Shown: positions 19,448 to 28,627, numbered from the stretch's first letter. The stretch is 64,000 nt of DNA from Amycolatopsis acidicola (GCF_007713735.2 NZ_VMNW02000004.1:62001-126000); one strand, 5' to 3'. Notes: a model not told the origin generated them from the letters alone. A program made the numbers and translations.

Positions 19448-20674
19448 ATGTCCCAACCACAGCGAATCGTGATCATCGGCGCCGGGCTGGCCGGCGCGTC
19501 GGCCGCGGCGGGTCTGCGCGACCGCGGTTACTCGGATGAAATCATAGTTTTGGGCAACGAAACGCACCAGCCCTATGAACTGCCTGCTTTGTCCAAAGGG
19601 CTCCTGCTCGGTGACGCCGAGGAGCCGGACTGGGTGCGCGAAGCGGGTTTCTACCGCGAGCACGACATCGATCTCCGGCTGGGCAGCACGGCCGCGCGCG
19701 TGGAGCTGGGGGCGCGGGTCGTGGTGGACGGCGAGGGTGCGGAACACCGCTACGACAGGTTGCTGCTGGCCACGGGCTCGCAGCCGCGCCGGCTGCCGAT
19801 CGGCGGTGCCGGCCTGCCGGGTGTCCGCACCTTGCGCACTCTGGATGATTCCCTTGCCCTGCGCGAAAACTTCGGCCGAGTGGGGCGAGCGGTGATCATC
19901 GGCGCCGGCTGGATCGGCACCGAGGCGGCCGCGGCCGCTCGACGGCACGGCGTCGAGGTTACGGTGGTGGACCGCATCTCGTCCCCGCTGTTGCCGGTTC
20001 TGGGTGAAGAGGTCGGCGGGGTTTTCCGGGATCTGCACACGGAAAACGGGGTCCAGTGGCGGTTGAACGCGGAGATCGCGGAAATCGCCGGCGGCGAGGA
20101 CGGCGTGCGCGCGGTGCGGCTCGGCGACGGGACGGAGTTGCCGGCGGAGCTGGTCGTGATGGCGGTCGGCGCGGCGCCCCGCGTCGATCTCGCGCACGCG
20201 GCGGGCCTCGAACTGTCCGACGACGGGGGTGTCGCCGTGGACGCGGGCCTGCGCACGGCCGCGCCGGACGTGTACGCGGCGGGTGACATCGCGTCCCACT
20301 TCCACCCGCGCTACGGCCGCCGCGTCCGCGTCGAGCACTGGGCGAACGCGAAGAACCAGGGCGCGCACGTCGCCGGAAACCTGATCGGCGAGGCCGAGCC
20401 CTATTTGAACTCCCCGTATTTCTTCTCGGACCAGTACGACCTGGGTTGTGAATACCGTGGTCTCGCCGACCCCGACACCGACGAGCTGGTCGTCCGTGGC
20501 GATTTGGCGAAGCGGGAGTTCATCGCGTTCTGGCTTCGTGACGGCAAGGTCGCGGCGGCGATGAACGTGAATGCCTGGGACGACGGGGATGCGTTGAAGG
20601 CCCTGGTGGATGGCCGGGTGGCGGTTACCGCGCAGCAGCTGCGGGAAGCCGATCTTGCCGCGCTCGTGTCATAG
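19448..20674 (+). CDS. FAD-dependent ferredoxin reductase (rhodocoxin/BenC-like NAD(P)H oxidoreductase)
   Basis: This 408-residue flavoprotein has the FAD motif IVIIGAGLAGASAAAGLRD, the ETHQPYELPALSKGLLLG segment typical of oxygenase-coupled reductases, a second NAD(P)H motif AVIIGAGWIGTEAAAAARR, the FAD-binding VYAAGDIA and a C-terminal reductase domain. It would pass electrons from NAD(P)H to a ferredoxin serving a cytochrome P450 or dioxygenase, but none of these partners is adjacent. The ATG at 19448 has GGAG six bases upstream. Its end overlaps the convergent efflux pump by 50 bp. Confidence 0.88.
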   Translation: MSQPQRIVIIGAGLAGASAAAGLRDRGYSDEIIVLGNETHQPYELPALSKGLLLGDAEEPDWVREAGFYREHDIDLRLGSTAARVELGARVVVDGEGAEHRYDRLLLATGSQPRRLPIGGAGLPGVRTLRTLDDSLALRENFGRVGRAVIIGAGWIGTEAAAAARRHGVEVTVVDRISSPLLPVLGEEVGGVFRDLHTENGVQWRLNAEIAEIAGGEDGVRAVRLGDGTELPAELVVMAVGAAPRVDLAHAAGLELSDDGGVAVDAGLRTAAPDVYAAGDIASHFHPRYGRRVRVEHWANAKNQGAHVAGNLIGEAEPYLNSPYFFSDQYDLGCEYRGLADPDTDELVVRGDLAKREFIAFWLRDGKVAAAMNVNAWDDGDALKALVDGRVAVTAQQLREADLAALVS

Positions 20675-21872
20675 TCGCGAAGATCACGAGCGCGGCGACG
20701 GCGAAGCCGGCCATCACGGTGCCCATCGGCACGGCACTCGACTCGCCGCCGATGGAGACCAGTGGGGTGGCGAAGCCGCCGACCACGAACTGCATCACGC
20801 CGAGCAGCGCGGACGCCGAGCCTGCGTTGTGCGGGTGTTCGGCCAGCGCCAGCGAGGACGCGTTCGGCATCACCAGACCGATGCTGGAAACCAGCAGCAG
20901 CAAGGGAACGAGCAGCGCGACCAGCGGCAGCGTGAACAGCGCGGCCAGCAGCACCCCGAGCCCGCCGAGCGCGGAGACCACGAGCCCGGTGGCGAGCAGG
21001 CGGCGTTCGGGGAAGCGGCCGACCAGCCTGCCGTTGATCTGCCCGGCGAGCACGATGCCGACCCCGTTCGCGCCGAAGACGAGGCTGAATCCCTGCGGGC
21101 TCAGGCCGTAGACGTCCTGCAGTACGAAGGAAGAAGCCGACACGTAGGCGAACAGCCCGGCGAACATGAGCCCACCGGCGAACGCGTACCCGAAGAACGA
21201 CCGGTCGGCGAGCAGGTTCCCGTACGTGCGCAGTGTCGCGCCCAGCCGCGCCGGGCGGCGGCGTTCGGCGGGCAGCGGTTCGGGCAGCGCGAGCGCGGCG
21301 GTGATCAGTAACAGCACGCCGAACACGGTCAGCACCACGAACACCCCGCGCCACGAGATGAGCCGCAGGATCTGGCCCCCGAGCACCGGCGCGAGAATCG
21401 GGCCGAGGCCGCTGACCAGCATCATCATCGAGAAGAACTTCGTCATCGCGGTGCCGCTGTACAGATCGCGCACGATCGCGCGGGCGATCACGATGCCGGC
21501 CGCGGCGCCGACGGCCTGCAGAAGCCGCGCGGCGATCAGCATTTCGGCCGAAGGGCTCACGGCGCACAGCACGGAAGCCACGGCGTAGAGCCCGAGCCCA
21601 GTGAGCAGCGGACGACGGCGGCCCAGCGCGTCGGACAGCGGGCCGATGATCAGCTGGCCCAGCGCGAGCCCGATGATGAACCCGGTCAGCGTGAGCTGCA
21701 GTGTTCCGTTCGTGCTGTGCAGGGCCCCGGTCATCTGCGGCAACGCCGGCAGGTACATGTCGATCGACAGGGGGCCGAAGGCGGACAGGCCGCCGAGGAT
21801 CAGGGCGTAACGCAGGGTTCCCGGTTTGGCTGGTGCTTTCGTCGCGGTCAGTTCGGTGTCAGTCGCACTCAT
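20625..21872 (-). CDS. Bcr/CflA family multidrug efflux MFS transporter
   Basis: This 415-residue protein has twelve predicted membrane segments. It carries the family signature LSIDMYLPALPQM in helix 1, the loop 2-3 motif LSDALGRRRPLLTGL and the helix 4 motif RLLQAVGAAAGIVIARAIVR. The Asp in helix 1 and the Arg in helix 4 are the usual proton-coupling pair of this DHA1 group. It probably exports hydrophobic drugs or a metabolite. On its mRNA, CTCCCG/CGGGAG (21877-21882 and 21891-21896) forms a hairpin just before the ATG that includes the SD. Confidence 0.88.
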   Translation of the reverse strand: MSATDTELTATKAPAKPGTLRYALILGGLSAFGPLSIDMYLPALPQMTGALHSTNGTLQLTLTGFIIGLALGQLIIGPLSDALGRRRPLLTGLGLYAVASVLCAVSPSAEMLIAARLLQAVGAAAGIVIARAIVRDLYSGTAMTKFFSMMMLVSGLGPILAPVLGGQILRLISWRGVFVVLTVFGVLLLITAALALPEPLPAERRRPARLGATLRTYGNLLADRSFFGYAFAGGLMFAGLFAYVSASSFVLQDVYGLSPQGFSLVFGANGVGIVLAGQINGRLVGRFPERRLLATGLVVSALGGLGVLLAALFTLPLVALLVPLLLLVSSIGLVMPNASSLALAEHPHNAGSASALLGVMQFVVGGFATPLVSIGGESSAVPMGTVMAGFAVAALVIFATMTRARQDRLPAAAAR

Positions 21873-21999
21873 CAGTCTCCCGTCTCCGGGCGGGAGAACT
21901 GTCTGTCAATGCTAAGTATTCCCGGGGTGTGTCCTGTGCCACGCCGCCTCGGCGACCCGTTCGCCCTCGCCGCATGGGCTGATCACCGGGTTCTCCGGG

Positions 22000-22965
22000 T
22001 CACGACAGCTTGACCGGCATCACGAGCGTCGTGAAACTGCCCTGCGTCGCCGAGCGGACGATCGCCGGTTCCCACGCGCCGGCGGTTTCCAGCAGCACAT
22101 CCGGCCCGACGCTGTCGTCGAGCGCGGGGCCGAGGATGCCGGGGTCGAAGCCGACCGTCAGGTCCTCCGCCGCGCACAACGCGGGCAGCGCCCGCCCGTC
22201 GACGAACAGCTCGTCGTGGCCCATCTTCAGCACGGTCGGGTTCGCCCCGAGCGCCTCGCGCAGCCGCATCCTGTCGATCACCACCCGGTGCCGGGGCGGC
22301 GCGAGGTTCGCCAGCATCAGCCGGTAGTCCGGGAACTCACCGTCCACAGTGGTCAGTCCCCGGTCCGCCACACGCCGTCCGTCGAAGTCGATCGACACCA
22401 GCTGCTGCCGGGCGACGACCGGCGCCAGCTCCAGCAGTTCCGCCGCCGGCACCAGCAGCGAGCCCGTCCCGCTGCTGTTTTCCGGTCGCAGCACCCGGAT
22501 CGCCAGCCGGTACCGGTCCGTGGCCACCAGCCGCAGTTCCCCCTCGGCCAACTCCACGGACACGCTGTCGGCCGCCGAGGGCACCACCTGCCGGATCGCC
22601 CCGGCCAGCTCGACCCCGTCGACCTGCGCCGAAGTGCCGGTCAGCCCGTGCAGTACGCGGTCCACAGCCTCGGCCGCCGCCGCTGCCTCACGGCGCAGCC
22701 GTTGTTGGTGCGCGGCGAGAGTTCTCCTTGCCTGCTCCGGAGAACCGTCCAGCACGAGCAGCACCTCGGCCAGCGGCAGCCCCGCCGTGCGAAGGTCGCG
22801 CAGCCGCCGGGCGCGCTCCTCCTGCGCCGGGCTGTAGTACCGGTAGCCCGTCGCGTCGTCCACGCGGGCGGGCTTGAGCACCTCGCAGTCGTCGTAGAAG
22901 CGCAGCGCGCTCGGCGCGAGACCGACGCGCCTCGCGAAGGCGCTGATCGTCAGCGTTTCGTCCAT
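22000..22965 (-). CDS. MerR-type DNA-binding domain fused to a DNA polymerase III beta-clamp-like domain
   Basis: This 321-residue protein starts with a MerR HTH (LTISAFARRVGLAPSALRFY, then GYRYYSPAQ) at about residues 4-72 and a short helical stretch with RRTLAAHQQRLRREA. About residues 110-321 look like sliding clamp DnaN: LVATDRYRLAIRVL, the interdomain-like VDGEFPDYRLML and a C-terminus TLVMPVKLS close to the VMPMRL end of true clamps. Only about two clamp domains fit in this length. It is divergent from lactate monooxygenase and may regulate it; the clamp part may be a ligand or dimer domain. The ATG at 22965 is chosen; a longer frame lacks support. Confidence 0.75.
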   Translation of the reverse strand: MDETLTISAFARRVGLAPSALRFYDDCEVLKPARVDDATGYRYYSPAQEERARRLRDLRTAGLPLAEVLLVLDGSPEQARRTLAAHQQRLRREAAAAAEAVDRVLHGLTGTSAQVDGVELAGAIRQVVPSAADSVSVELAEGELRLVATDRYRLAIRVLRPENSSGTGSLLVPAAELLELAPVVARQQLVSIDFDGRRVADRGLTTVDGEFPDYRLMLANLAPPRHRVVIDRMRLREALGANPTVLKMGHDELFVDGRALPALCAAEDLTVGFDPGILGPALDDSVGPDVLLETAGAWEPAIVRSATQGSFTTLVMPVKLS

Positions 22966-23038
22966 AGCGGCGATTCTGGGCGCTCGACCTGCTCGAAGGT
23001 CAAACACGTACGCTGCTCACATCGACGAGGAGGTGGAT

Positions 23039-24208
23039 GTGGCCGAACGGTTCGGTGGCTACCAGAACGAGATCTACCTGCGGGGACTCGCCGGGACGAA
23101 GCCCGAGTTCACGACCGATCTGACCGCGCTGGAACAGGCCGCGGCCGAGGTCCTCACGCCGGAAGCGCTCGGTTACGTGGCAGGCGGCGCCGGTTCCGGC
23201 GCGTCGATGCGAGCGAACCGCGCGGCCTTCGACCGCTGGCAGCTCGTGCCCAGGATGCTCACCAACGCCACCGAACGTGATCTTTCGGTCACCCTGTTCG
23301 GCGAGGTCCTGCCCGCGCCCGTGCTCCTCGCGCCGGTCGGCGTGCAGTCGATCGTCCACGAAGACGGCGAGCTGGCCACCGCCCGCGCCGCCGCCGCGCT
23401 GAAGCTGCCGATGATCCTGTCCACCGCCGCTTCGCACACCATCGAAGAGGTCGCGGACGCCAACGGCGCCGGGCCGCGCTGGTTCCAGCTGTACTGGCCC
23501 AACGACCCGGACGTGTGCGCGAGCATCCTCGCGCGCGCCCGCAAGGCGGGGTACACGGCGCTCGTCGTCACGCTCGACACGTGGTCGCTGGCCTGGCGCC
23601 CGCGCGACCTCGACCGCGCGTACCTGCCGTTCATCAAGAACATGGGCACCGCGATCCCGATGTCGGACCCGGCTTTCCGGTCCCAGCTGGAGAAGATGCC
23701 GGAGGACGATCTGCCGACGGCGTTGCTGCACTGGATCAACCTGTTCACCGGTACGGACAAAAGCTGGGATCAGCTGTCCGTGCTGCGCGAGCTGTGGGAC
23801 GGGCCGATTTTGCTCAAGGGCATCCAGCACGCCGACGACGCGCGCCGCGCGGTGGACGCCGGGATGGACGGCGTCGTGGTGTCCAACCACGGCGGCCGTC
23901 AGGTCGACGGCGCGGCCGGTTCGCTCGAGATGCTGCCGTCCATCGCGCGAGCGGTCGACGGGCGGGCCGAGGTGCTGTTCGATTCGGGCGTGCGCAACGG
24001 TTCCGATGTGGTCAAGGCACTGGCGCTGGGCGCGAAAGCCGTGCTGCTCGGGCGGCCTTACGTGTACGGGCTCGGGCTCGGCGGCGAGTCCGGGGTGCGG
24101 CACGTGCTGCGCAGTCTCCTCGCCGACACCGACATCACGCTGGGGCTGACCGGTTTCCGCAGGCCGGCGGAACTTTCACCGGCCGCGCTGCACCGCGCTG
24201 AGGGGTAG
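23039..24208 (+). CDS. FMN-dependent alpha-hydroxy-acid oxidase, probable lactate 2-monooxygenase
   Basis: This protein of about 389 residues has the (beta/alpha)8 FMN fold. It has ATERDLSVTLFGE and LLAPVGVQSIVHEDGE near the N-terminus, WFQLYWPND, TLDTWSLAWRPRDLD, LLKGIQHADDARRAVDAG, the catalytic His/Arg motif SNHGGRQVDGA and the phosphate site LFDSGVRNGSDVVKALALGA. The long loop 4 region and the LDTWxxxWRPRDL stretch match lactate 2-monooxygenase (lactate plus O2 to acetate, CO2 and water). The GTG at 23039 is favoured because GAGGAGG lies five bases upstream; GTG at 23033 would sit within that SD. Confidence 0.85.
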   Translation: MAERFGGYQNEIYLRGLAGTKPEFTTDLTALEQAAAEVLTPEALGYVAGGAGSGASMRANRAAFDRWQLVPRMLTNATERDLSVTLFGEVLPAPVLLAPVGVQSIVHEDGELATARAAAALKLPMILSTAASHTIEEVADANGAGPRWFQLYWPNDPDVCASILARARKAGYTALVVTLDTWSLAWRPRDLDRAYLPFIKNMGTAIPMSDPAFRSQLEKMPEDDLPTALLHWINLFTGTDKSWDQLSVLRELWDGPILLKGIQHADDARRAVDAGMDGVVVSNHGGRQVDGAAGSLEMLPSIARAVDGRAEVLFDSGVRNGSDVVKALALGAKAVLLGRPYVYGLGLGGESGVRHVLRSLLADTDITLGLTGFRRPAELSPAALHRAEG

Positions 24209-24257
24209 CGCATATTCGCAGGCCAGCCGGATCTCCGGCGGCTAAACTGGACTCTGT

Positions 24258-27200
24258 ATGTCTACGCCACCCCCTCTCTCCGAACTGCGGTCCCGCCTGC
24301 CCGGGTTGATGCTGCGCGACGAGCAACGCCTCCGTCGCCGCCTCGACGGTGCCCGCAAGGCGCGGGACAAGGAGCGGGTGGCCAGGCAGATAGCGGCCGA
24401 CATCGACGCGGCGGAGCTGCGCGTGCGCCAGCGCGCGGAGAGCCTCCCCAAGATCGAATACCCGGCCGAGCTGCCGGTCAGCGCCCGCCGGGAGGACATC
24501 GCGGCCGCCATCCGGGACAACCAGGTGGTCATCGTCGCGGGGGAGACCGGCTCGGGCAAAACCACGCAGCTGCCCAAGATCTGCCTCGAACTCGGCCTCG
24601 GCGTGCGTGGGCAGATCGGGCACACCCAGCCCCGCCGTCTCGCCGCGCGCACGGTCGCCGAGCGTATCGCCGGCGAGCTGAAGACGGAGCTGGGCAGCAC
24701 GGTCGGCTACAAGGTCCGCTTCACCGACCAGAGCGGCGACGACACGCTGGTCAAGCTGATGACGGACGGCATTCTGCTCGCCGAGATCACCAGCGACCGG
24801 ATGCTGCGCCGCTACGACACGCTGATCATCGACGAGGCGCACGAGCGCAGCCTCAACATCGATTTCCTGCTCGGCTACCTGAAGCAGCTGCTGCCGCGCC
24901 GCCCCGACCTGAAGGTGATCATCACCTCGGCCACCATCGACCCCGAGCGGTTCTCCCGGCATTTCGGGAACGCGCCGATCGTCGAGGTCTCCGGCCGTAC
25001 TTACCCCGTCGAGGTCCGCTACCGCCCGGTGATCGACCCGGACCAGCCCGACGACAAGGATCGTGACCAGGTCACGGCGATCAGCGACGCGGTGGACGAG
25101 CTGTGCGCCGAGGGACCCGGCGATATCCTCGTTTTCCTTTCCGGGGAACGGGAAATCCGGGACACCGCGGACGCGCTGAACAAGCAGAACCTGCGCGACA
25201 CCGAGGTGCTCCCGCTGTATGCGCGGTTGTCGGCGGCGGATCAGCATCGCGTGTTCTCCCGGCACACTGGCCGCCGGATCGTGCTGGCCACCAACGTCGC
25301 CGAGACCTCGCTGACGGTGCCGGGCATCAAGTACGTCATCGACCCCGGCACGGCGCGGATCTCCCGCTACAGCCATCGCACGAAGGTGCAGCGGCTGCCG
25401 ATCGAGCCGGTTTCACAGGCCTCGGCGAACCAGCGCAAGGGCCGCTGCGGCCGGACGTCGGACGGCATCTGCATCCGCCTCTACTCGGAGGAGGACTTCG
25501 AGTCCCGTCCCGAGTTCACCGATCCCGAGATCCTGCGCACCAACCTCGCGTCGGTGATTCTGCAGATGACTTCGCTCGGCCTCGGGGAGATCGCCGAGTT
25601 CCCGTTCGTCGAGCCGCCGGACCGCCGCCAGGTGAGCGACGGCGTGCAGCTGCTACAGGAGCTGCACGCGCTGGACGCCGGCAAGCTCACCGAGGTCGGC
25701 AGGCAGCTCGCGCAGCTGCCGGTGGACCCGAGGCTGGGCCGGATGGTGCTGGAGGCCGCGAAGAACGGCTGCGTGCGCGAGGTAATGATCATCACCGCCG
25801 CACTGTCCATTCAGGACCCACGCGAGCGGCCTGCGGACAAGCAGGAGGCGGCCCAGCAGCAGCACGCCCGCTTCGCCGACAAGACGTCCGACTTCCTGGC
25901 GTACCTGAACCTGTGGGAGTACCTGCGGGAACAGCAGAAGTCGTTGTCCAACAACCAGTTCCGCAAGCTGTGCCGCAACGAGTTCCTGAACTACCTGCGG
26001 GTGCGGGAATGGCAGGACATCTACAGCCAGCTGCGCCAGCTCGCGAAACCGCTGGGTGTCACGCTGAACAGCGAGCCCGCGGACCCGCAGCGTGTGCACC
26101 TGTCGCTGCTTTCCGGTCTGCTGTCGCACATCGGGCTCAAGGATCCGGAGAAGGGCGACTACCTCGGCGCGCGCGGCGCGCGGTTCGCGGTGTTCCCCGG
26201 TTCGGCGTTGTTCAAGAAACAGCCGCGCTGGATAGCGTCCGCCGAGTTGGTGGAGACGTCGCGGTTGTGGGCGCGGGTGAACGCGCGCATCGAGCCGGAG
26301 TGGGTGGAGCCGCTCGCCGGGCACCTGGTGAAGCGCAACTACTCGGAGCCGCACTGGGAACGCAAACGTGGCGCGGTGATGGCGAGCGAACGCGTGACCC
26401 TGTACGGGGTTCCGCTGGTGTCCGGCCGCAAGGTGAACTACGGGCGGATCGACCCGGAGACGGCGCGCGAACTGTTCATCCGGCACGCGCTCGTGGAAGG
26501 TGACTGGGACACCGGCCACAAGTTCTTCGCCGCGAACAGGGCGTTGCTCGACGAGGTGGAGGATCTGGAGAACCGGGCCCGCCGCCGTGACCTGATGGTC
26601 GACGACGAGACGTTGTTCGAGTTCTACGACCAGCGCGTCGGCGAGGAAGTGGTGTCCTCGCGGCATTTCGACACCTGGTGGAAGAAGGTCCGGCACGAGC
26701 AGCCGGATCTGCTGAACTTCGAAAAGGCGATGCTCATCAACGCCTCGGCGGAGGAGGTGCTGGAGTCCGACTACCCCGACACGTGGGTGCAGGGCTCGCT
26801 GCGTTTCCCGCTGACGTACCAGTTCGAGCCGGGCGCGGATGCCGACGGCGTGACGGTGCACATCCCGTTGCCGGTGCTGAACCAGGTGAGCCCGGACGGG
26901 TTCGACTGGCAGGTGCCGGGGCTGCGCGAGGAGCTGGTCACGGCGCTGATCAAGTCCCTGCCGAAGCAGCTGCGGCGCAACTTCGTGCCGGCGCCGGACA
27001 CCGCGAAGTTCGTGCTGTCCCACGTGAATCCGGGTGACGGGCCGCTGTTGACGGTGCTCGCGCGTGAGCTGGAGCGGCTGCGTGGGGTGGCCGTGCCGCC
27101 GGACGCGTGGCAGCTGACGGCGGTGCCGGAGCACCTGCGCGTCACATTCCGGGTGGTCGACGACAAGGGCCGGAAACTGGGCGAGGGCAAGGATCTCGCC

Positions 27201-28124
27201 GCGTTGAAGCGTTCGCTGAGCGGCGAGGTGCGGGCCACGATCTCCCAGGCGGCGAACAGCATCGAACGGTCGGGGCTGACCAGCCCGGCGTTCGGTGACC
27301 TGCCGCGCGTGTTCGAGAGCAACCGGCGCGGGCACGACGTCAAGGCTTATCCGGCGCTGGTCGACGAGGGTTCGACGGTGGCGGTGCGGATGCTGGACAC
27401 GGCGGTCGAGCAGCGGCAGCAGATGTGGCTCGGCACGCGGAAGATGTTGCGGCTCAACCTGCCTTCGCCGATGAAGTTCATCAACCGGAACCTGAGCAAT
27501 ACGTCGAAACTGGTGCTGGGGCGCAATCCGCACGGCGGGGTCGCGGGGCTGCTGGAAGACTGCGTGGACTGTGCGGTCGACAAGCTGATGGCCGACAACG
27601 GTGGCCCGGTTTGGGACGAGGCCGGGTTCGCGGTCCTCCTCGAGAAGGTCCGTGGCTCGCTGAACGCGACGGTCATGGTCGTCCTGTCCGAAGTGGAAAA
27701 GATCCTCCGCGCGGCGAACGACGTCGAAGCCCGTCTGCCCGACGCCCGTGGCCCCGCGGAGTCGCTCGCGGACATCCGGCAGCAGCTGGACTCGTTGGTG
27801 TACAAGGGTTTCGTGACGGCGACAGGGTTCGACCGGTTGCCGAACCTCGTGCGGTACCTGCGAGCGATCGAGCGCCGGATCGACAAACTGGCCACGGCGG
27901 CCGCACGAGATGTGGAGCTGCTGCGCGATGTCCAATGGCTGTCGGACGAGTATCGTGAGGCCGTCCGCGCCCTCCCGCCCGGAGTCGAACCGGGGCCCGC
28001 GCTGGTGGACGTGCGCTGGATGATCGAGGAACTGCGGGTGAGCTTCTTCGCGCAGACGTTGGGCACGGCGCACCCCGTCTCGGTGAAGCGAGTAGTGAAG
28101 GCCTTGGACGAAGCCGTCGCCTGA
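24258..28124 (+). CDS. hrpA: ATP-dependent RNA helicase HrpA (DEAH box)
   Basis: This 1288-residue protein has the length and order of HrpA. It has Walker A GETGSGKTTQLPK (about residue 95), DEAH box IIDEAHERSLNIDFL (about 191), ITSATIDPERF (motif III) and the motif VI QRKGRCGRTSDG. The winged-helix, ratchet and OB-like regions follow, then a DUF3418 C-terminal domain. It is a DEAH helicase that remodels RNA and, in E. coli, rescues stalled ribosomes. No SD is present before the ATG, and TAAACT at 24243-24248 could be a -10 for a near-leaderless message. The 21-nt repeat array begins 17 bases after the stop. Confidence 0.95.
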   Translation: MSTPPPLSELRSRLPGLMLRDEQRLRRRLDGARKARDKERVARQIAADIDAAELRVRQRAESLPKIEYPAELPVSARREDIAAAIRDNQVVIVAGETGSGKTTQLPKICLELGLGVRGQIGHTQPRRLAARTVAERIAGELKTELGSTVGYKVRFTDQSGDDTLVKLMTDGILLAEITSDRMLRRYDTLIIDEAHERSLNIDFLLGYLKQLLPRRPDLKVIITSATIDPERFSRHFGNAPIVEVSGRTYPVEVRYRPVIDPDQPDDKDRDQVTAISDAVDELCAEGPGDILVFLSGEREIRDTADALNKQNLRDTEVLPLYARLSAADQHRVFSRHTGRRIVLATNVAETSLTVPGIKYVIDPGTARISRYSHRTKVQRLPIEPVSQASANQRKGRCGRTSDGICIRLYSEEDFESRPEFTDPEILRTNLASVILQMTSLGLGEIAEFPFVEPPDRRQVSDGVQLLQELHALDAGKLTEVGRQLAQLPVDPRLGRMVLEAAKNGCVREVMIITAALSIQDPRERPADKQEAAQQQHARFADKTSDFLAYLNLWEYLREQQKSLSNNQFRKLCRNEFLNYLRVREWQDIYSQLRQLAKPLGVTLNSEPADPQRVHLSLLSGLLSHIGLKDPEKGDYLGARGARFAVFPGSALFKKQPRWIASAELVETSRLWARVNARIEPEWVEPLAGHLVKRNYSEPHWERKRGAVMASERVTLYGVPLVSGRKVNYGRIDPETARELFIRHALVEGDWDTGHKFFAANRALLDEVEDLENRARRRDLMVDDETLFEFYDQRVGEEVVSSRHFDTWWKKVRHEQPDLLNFEKAMLINASAEEVLESDYPDTWVQGSLRFPLTYQFEPGADADGVTVHIPLPVLNQVSPDGFDWQVPGLREELVTALIKSLPKQLRRNFVPAPDTAKFVLSHVNPGDGPLLTVLARELERLRGVAVPPDAWQLTAVPEHLRVTFRVVDDKGRKLGEGKDLAALKRSLSGEVRATISQAANSIERSGLTSPAFGDLPRVFESNRRGHDVKAYPALVDEGSTVAVRMLDTAVEQRQQMWLGTRKMLRLNLPSPMKFINRNLSNTSKLVLGRNPHGGVAGLLEDCVDCAVDKLMADNGGPVWDEAGFAVLLEKVRGSLNATVMVVLSEVEKILRAANDVEARLPDARGPAESLADIRQQLDSLVYKGFVTATGFDRLPNLVRYLRAIERRIDKLATAAARDVELLRDVQWLSDEYREAVRALPPGVEPGPALVDVRWMIEELRVSFFAQTLGTAHPVSVKRVVKALDEAVA

Positions 28125-28140
28125 CCCCGACCGCCTCACC

Positions 28141-28347
28141 GGCGTGTTTGCCGCTCCCGTTGGCGTGTTCGCCGCCCCCGGGCGTGTGTTGGCCAATGGC
28201 GTCGGTGTGTTGGCCGTTCGCGCCCGCGCCCGAGCGTCGCCCGGCCAAGATGCGCGCGGCAGGGGCCAAGATGCGCGCGGCAGGGGCCAAGACACGCGCG
28301 GGAGGGGCCAAGACACGCGCGGGAGGGGCCAAGATGCGAACTTGCGC
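28141..28347. repeat. Inverted pair of 21-nt tandem arrays (locus B)
   Basis: Left arm (28141 to about 28225): units beginning GGCGTGTTTGCCGCTCCCGTT, then less regular copies with GTGTGTTGGCC. Right arm: four exact-length 21-nt units, GGCCAAGATGCGCGCGGCAGG twice (28243-28263, 28264-28284) and GGCCAAGACACGCGCGGGAGG twice (28285-28305, 28306-28326), plus a partial to about 28347. The reverse complement of the right units contains TTGGCCCCTCCCGCGCG, related to the left units, as at 16932-17094. It lies between hrpA and the small-peptide gene and contains no gene. Confidence 0.85.
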
Positions 28348-28376
28348 GGGTGGCTTAAAAAACCGCCGCAAAACCG

Positions 28377-28492
28377 GCGAATTCATCGTATCGTGGGCCG
28401 CATAGCGGATTCATATCTTTTGCACAGTGCCGGCCCAGTTATCCACCCGTGATCGGGGGTAAGTTGGCTCTTGCCGGTGGAGATACCGGTAA
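28377..28492 (+). promoter_or_regulatory. Relatively AT-rich leader region of the small-peptide gene
   Basis: Two near-identical 10-mers, GCGAATTCAT (28377-28386) and GCGGATTCAT (28405-28414), sit 28 bp apart in a stretch clearly richer in A/T than its surroundings. Closer to the gene, TTGCCGGT (28471-28478) pairs with ACCGGTAA (28485-28492), one wobble pair, as an RNA hairpin. The promoter must be here because the upstream repeat array separates it from hrpA, but I could not fix a -35/-10 pair with confidence. Confidence 0.4.
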
Positions 28493-28517
28493 GAAACGAA
28501 AGAAAGAGGTAACAGAA

Positions 28518-28595
28518 ATGGCGAACTTCCCGCTCCCCCCGAAGCCGGTCCGCAAGCCCAAGCCGCAGCCGAAGCCGGCTCCCAAGCACCGCTGA
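28518..28595 (+). CDS. 25-residue Pro/Lys-rich cationic peptide (leader peptide or secreted peptide precursor)
   Basis: ATG at 28518 is preceded by GAGG (28506-28509) at eight bases, a good SD for such a short frame. The product begins MANFPLPPKP and ends KPAPKHR: 9 Pro, 5 Lys, 2 Arg, 1 His, no acidic residue, no Cys, Ser or Thr, with repeated KP/PKP steps. A strong U-tailed terminator follows 32 bases after the stop, and then an ABC exporter gene. Two readings fit: a stalling leader peptide that controls the exporter by attenuation (PLPP and KP runs slow ribosomes), or a small cationic peptide that the exporter secretes. The peptide family is unknown to me. Confidence 0.6.
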   Translation: MANFPLPPKPVRKPKPQPKPAPKHR

Positions 28596-28627
28596 GGGTT
28601 GCGCTGAGCAGGTAGTAGAGCGTGGAG

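Noticed and set aside
25653..28316. 887-codon minus-strand frame opposite hrpA, with an N-terminus of repeated SWPLPRA-type units
   Set aside because: The repeated residues come from translation of the 21-nt array, and the rest is shadow of hrpA.
28418..28450. Promoter with TTGCAC for the small Pro/Lys peptide gene
   Set aside because: No -10 lies at 16-18 bp; the nearest candidate (TTATCC) is only 13 bp away.
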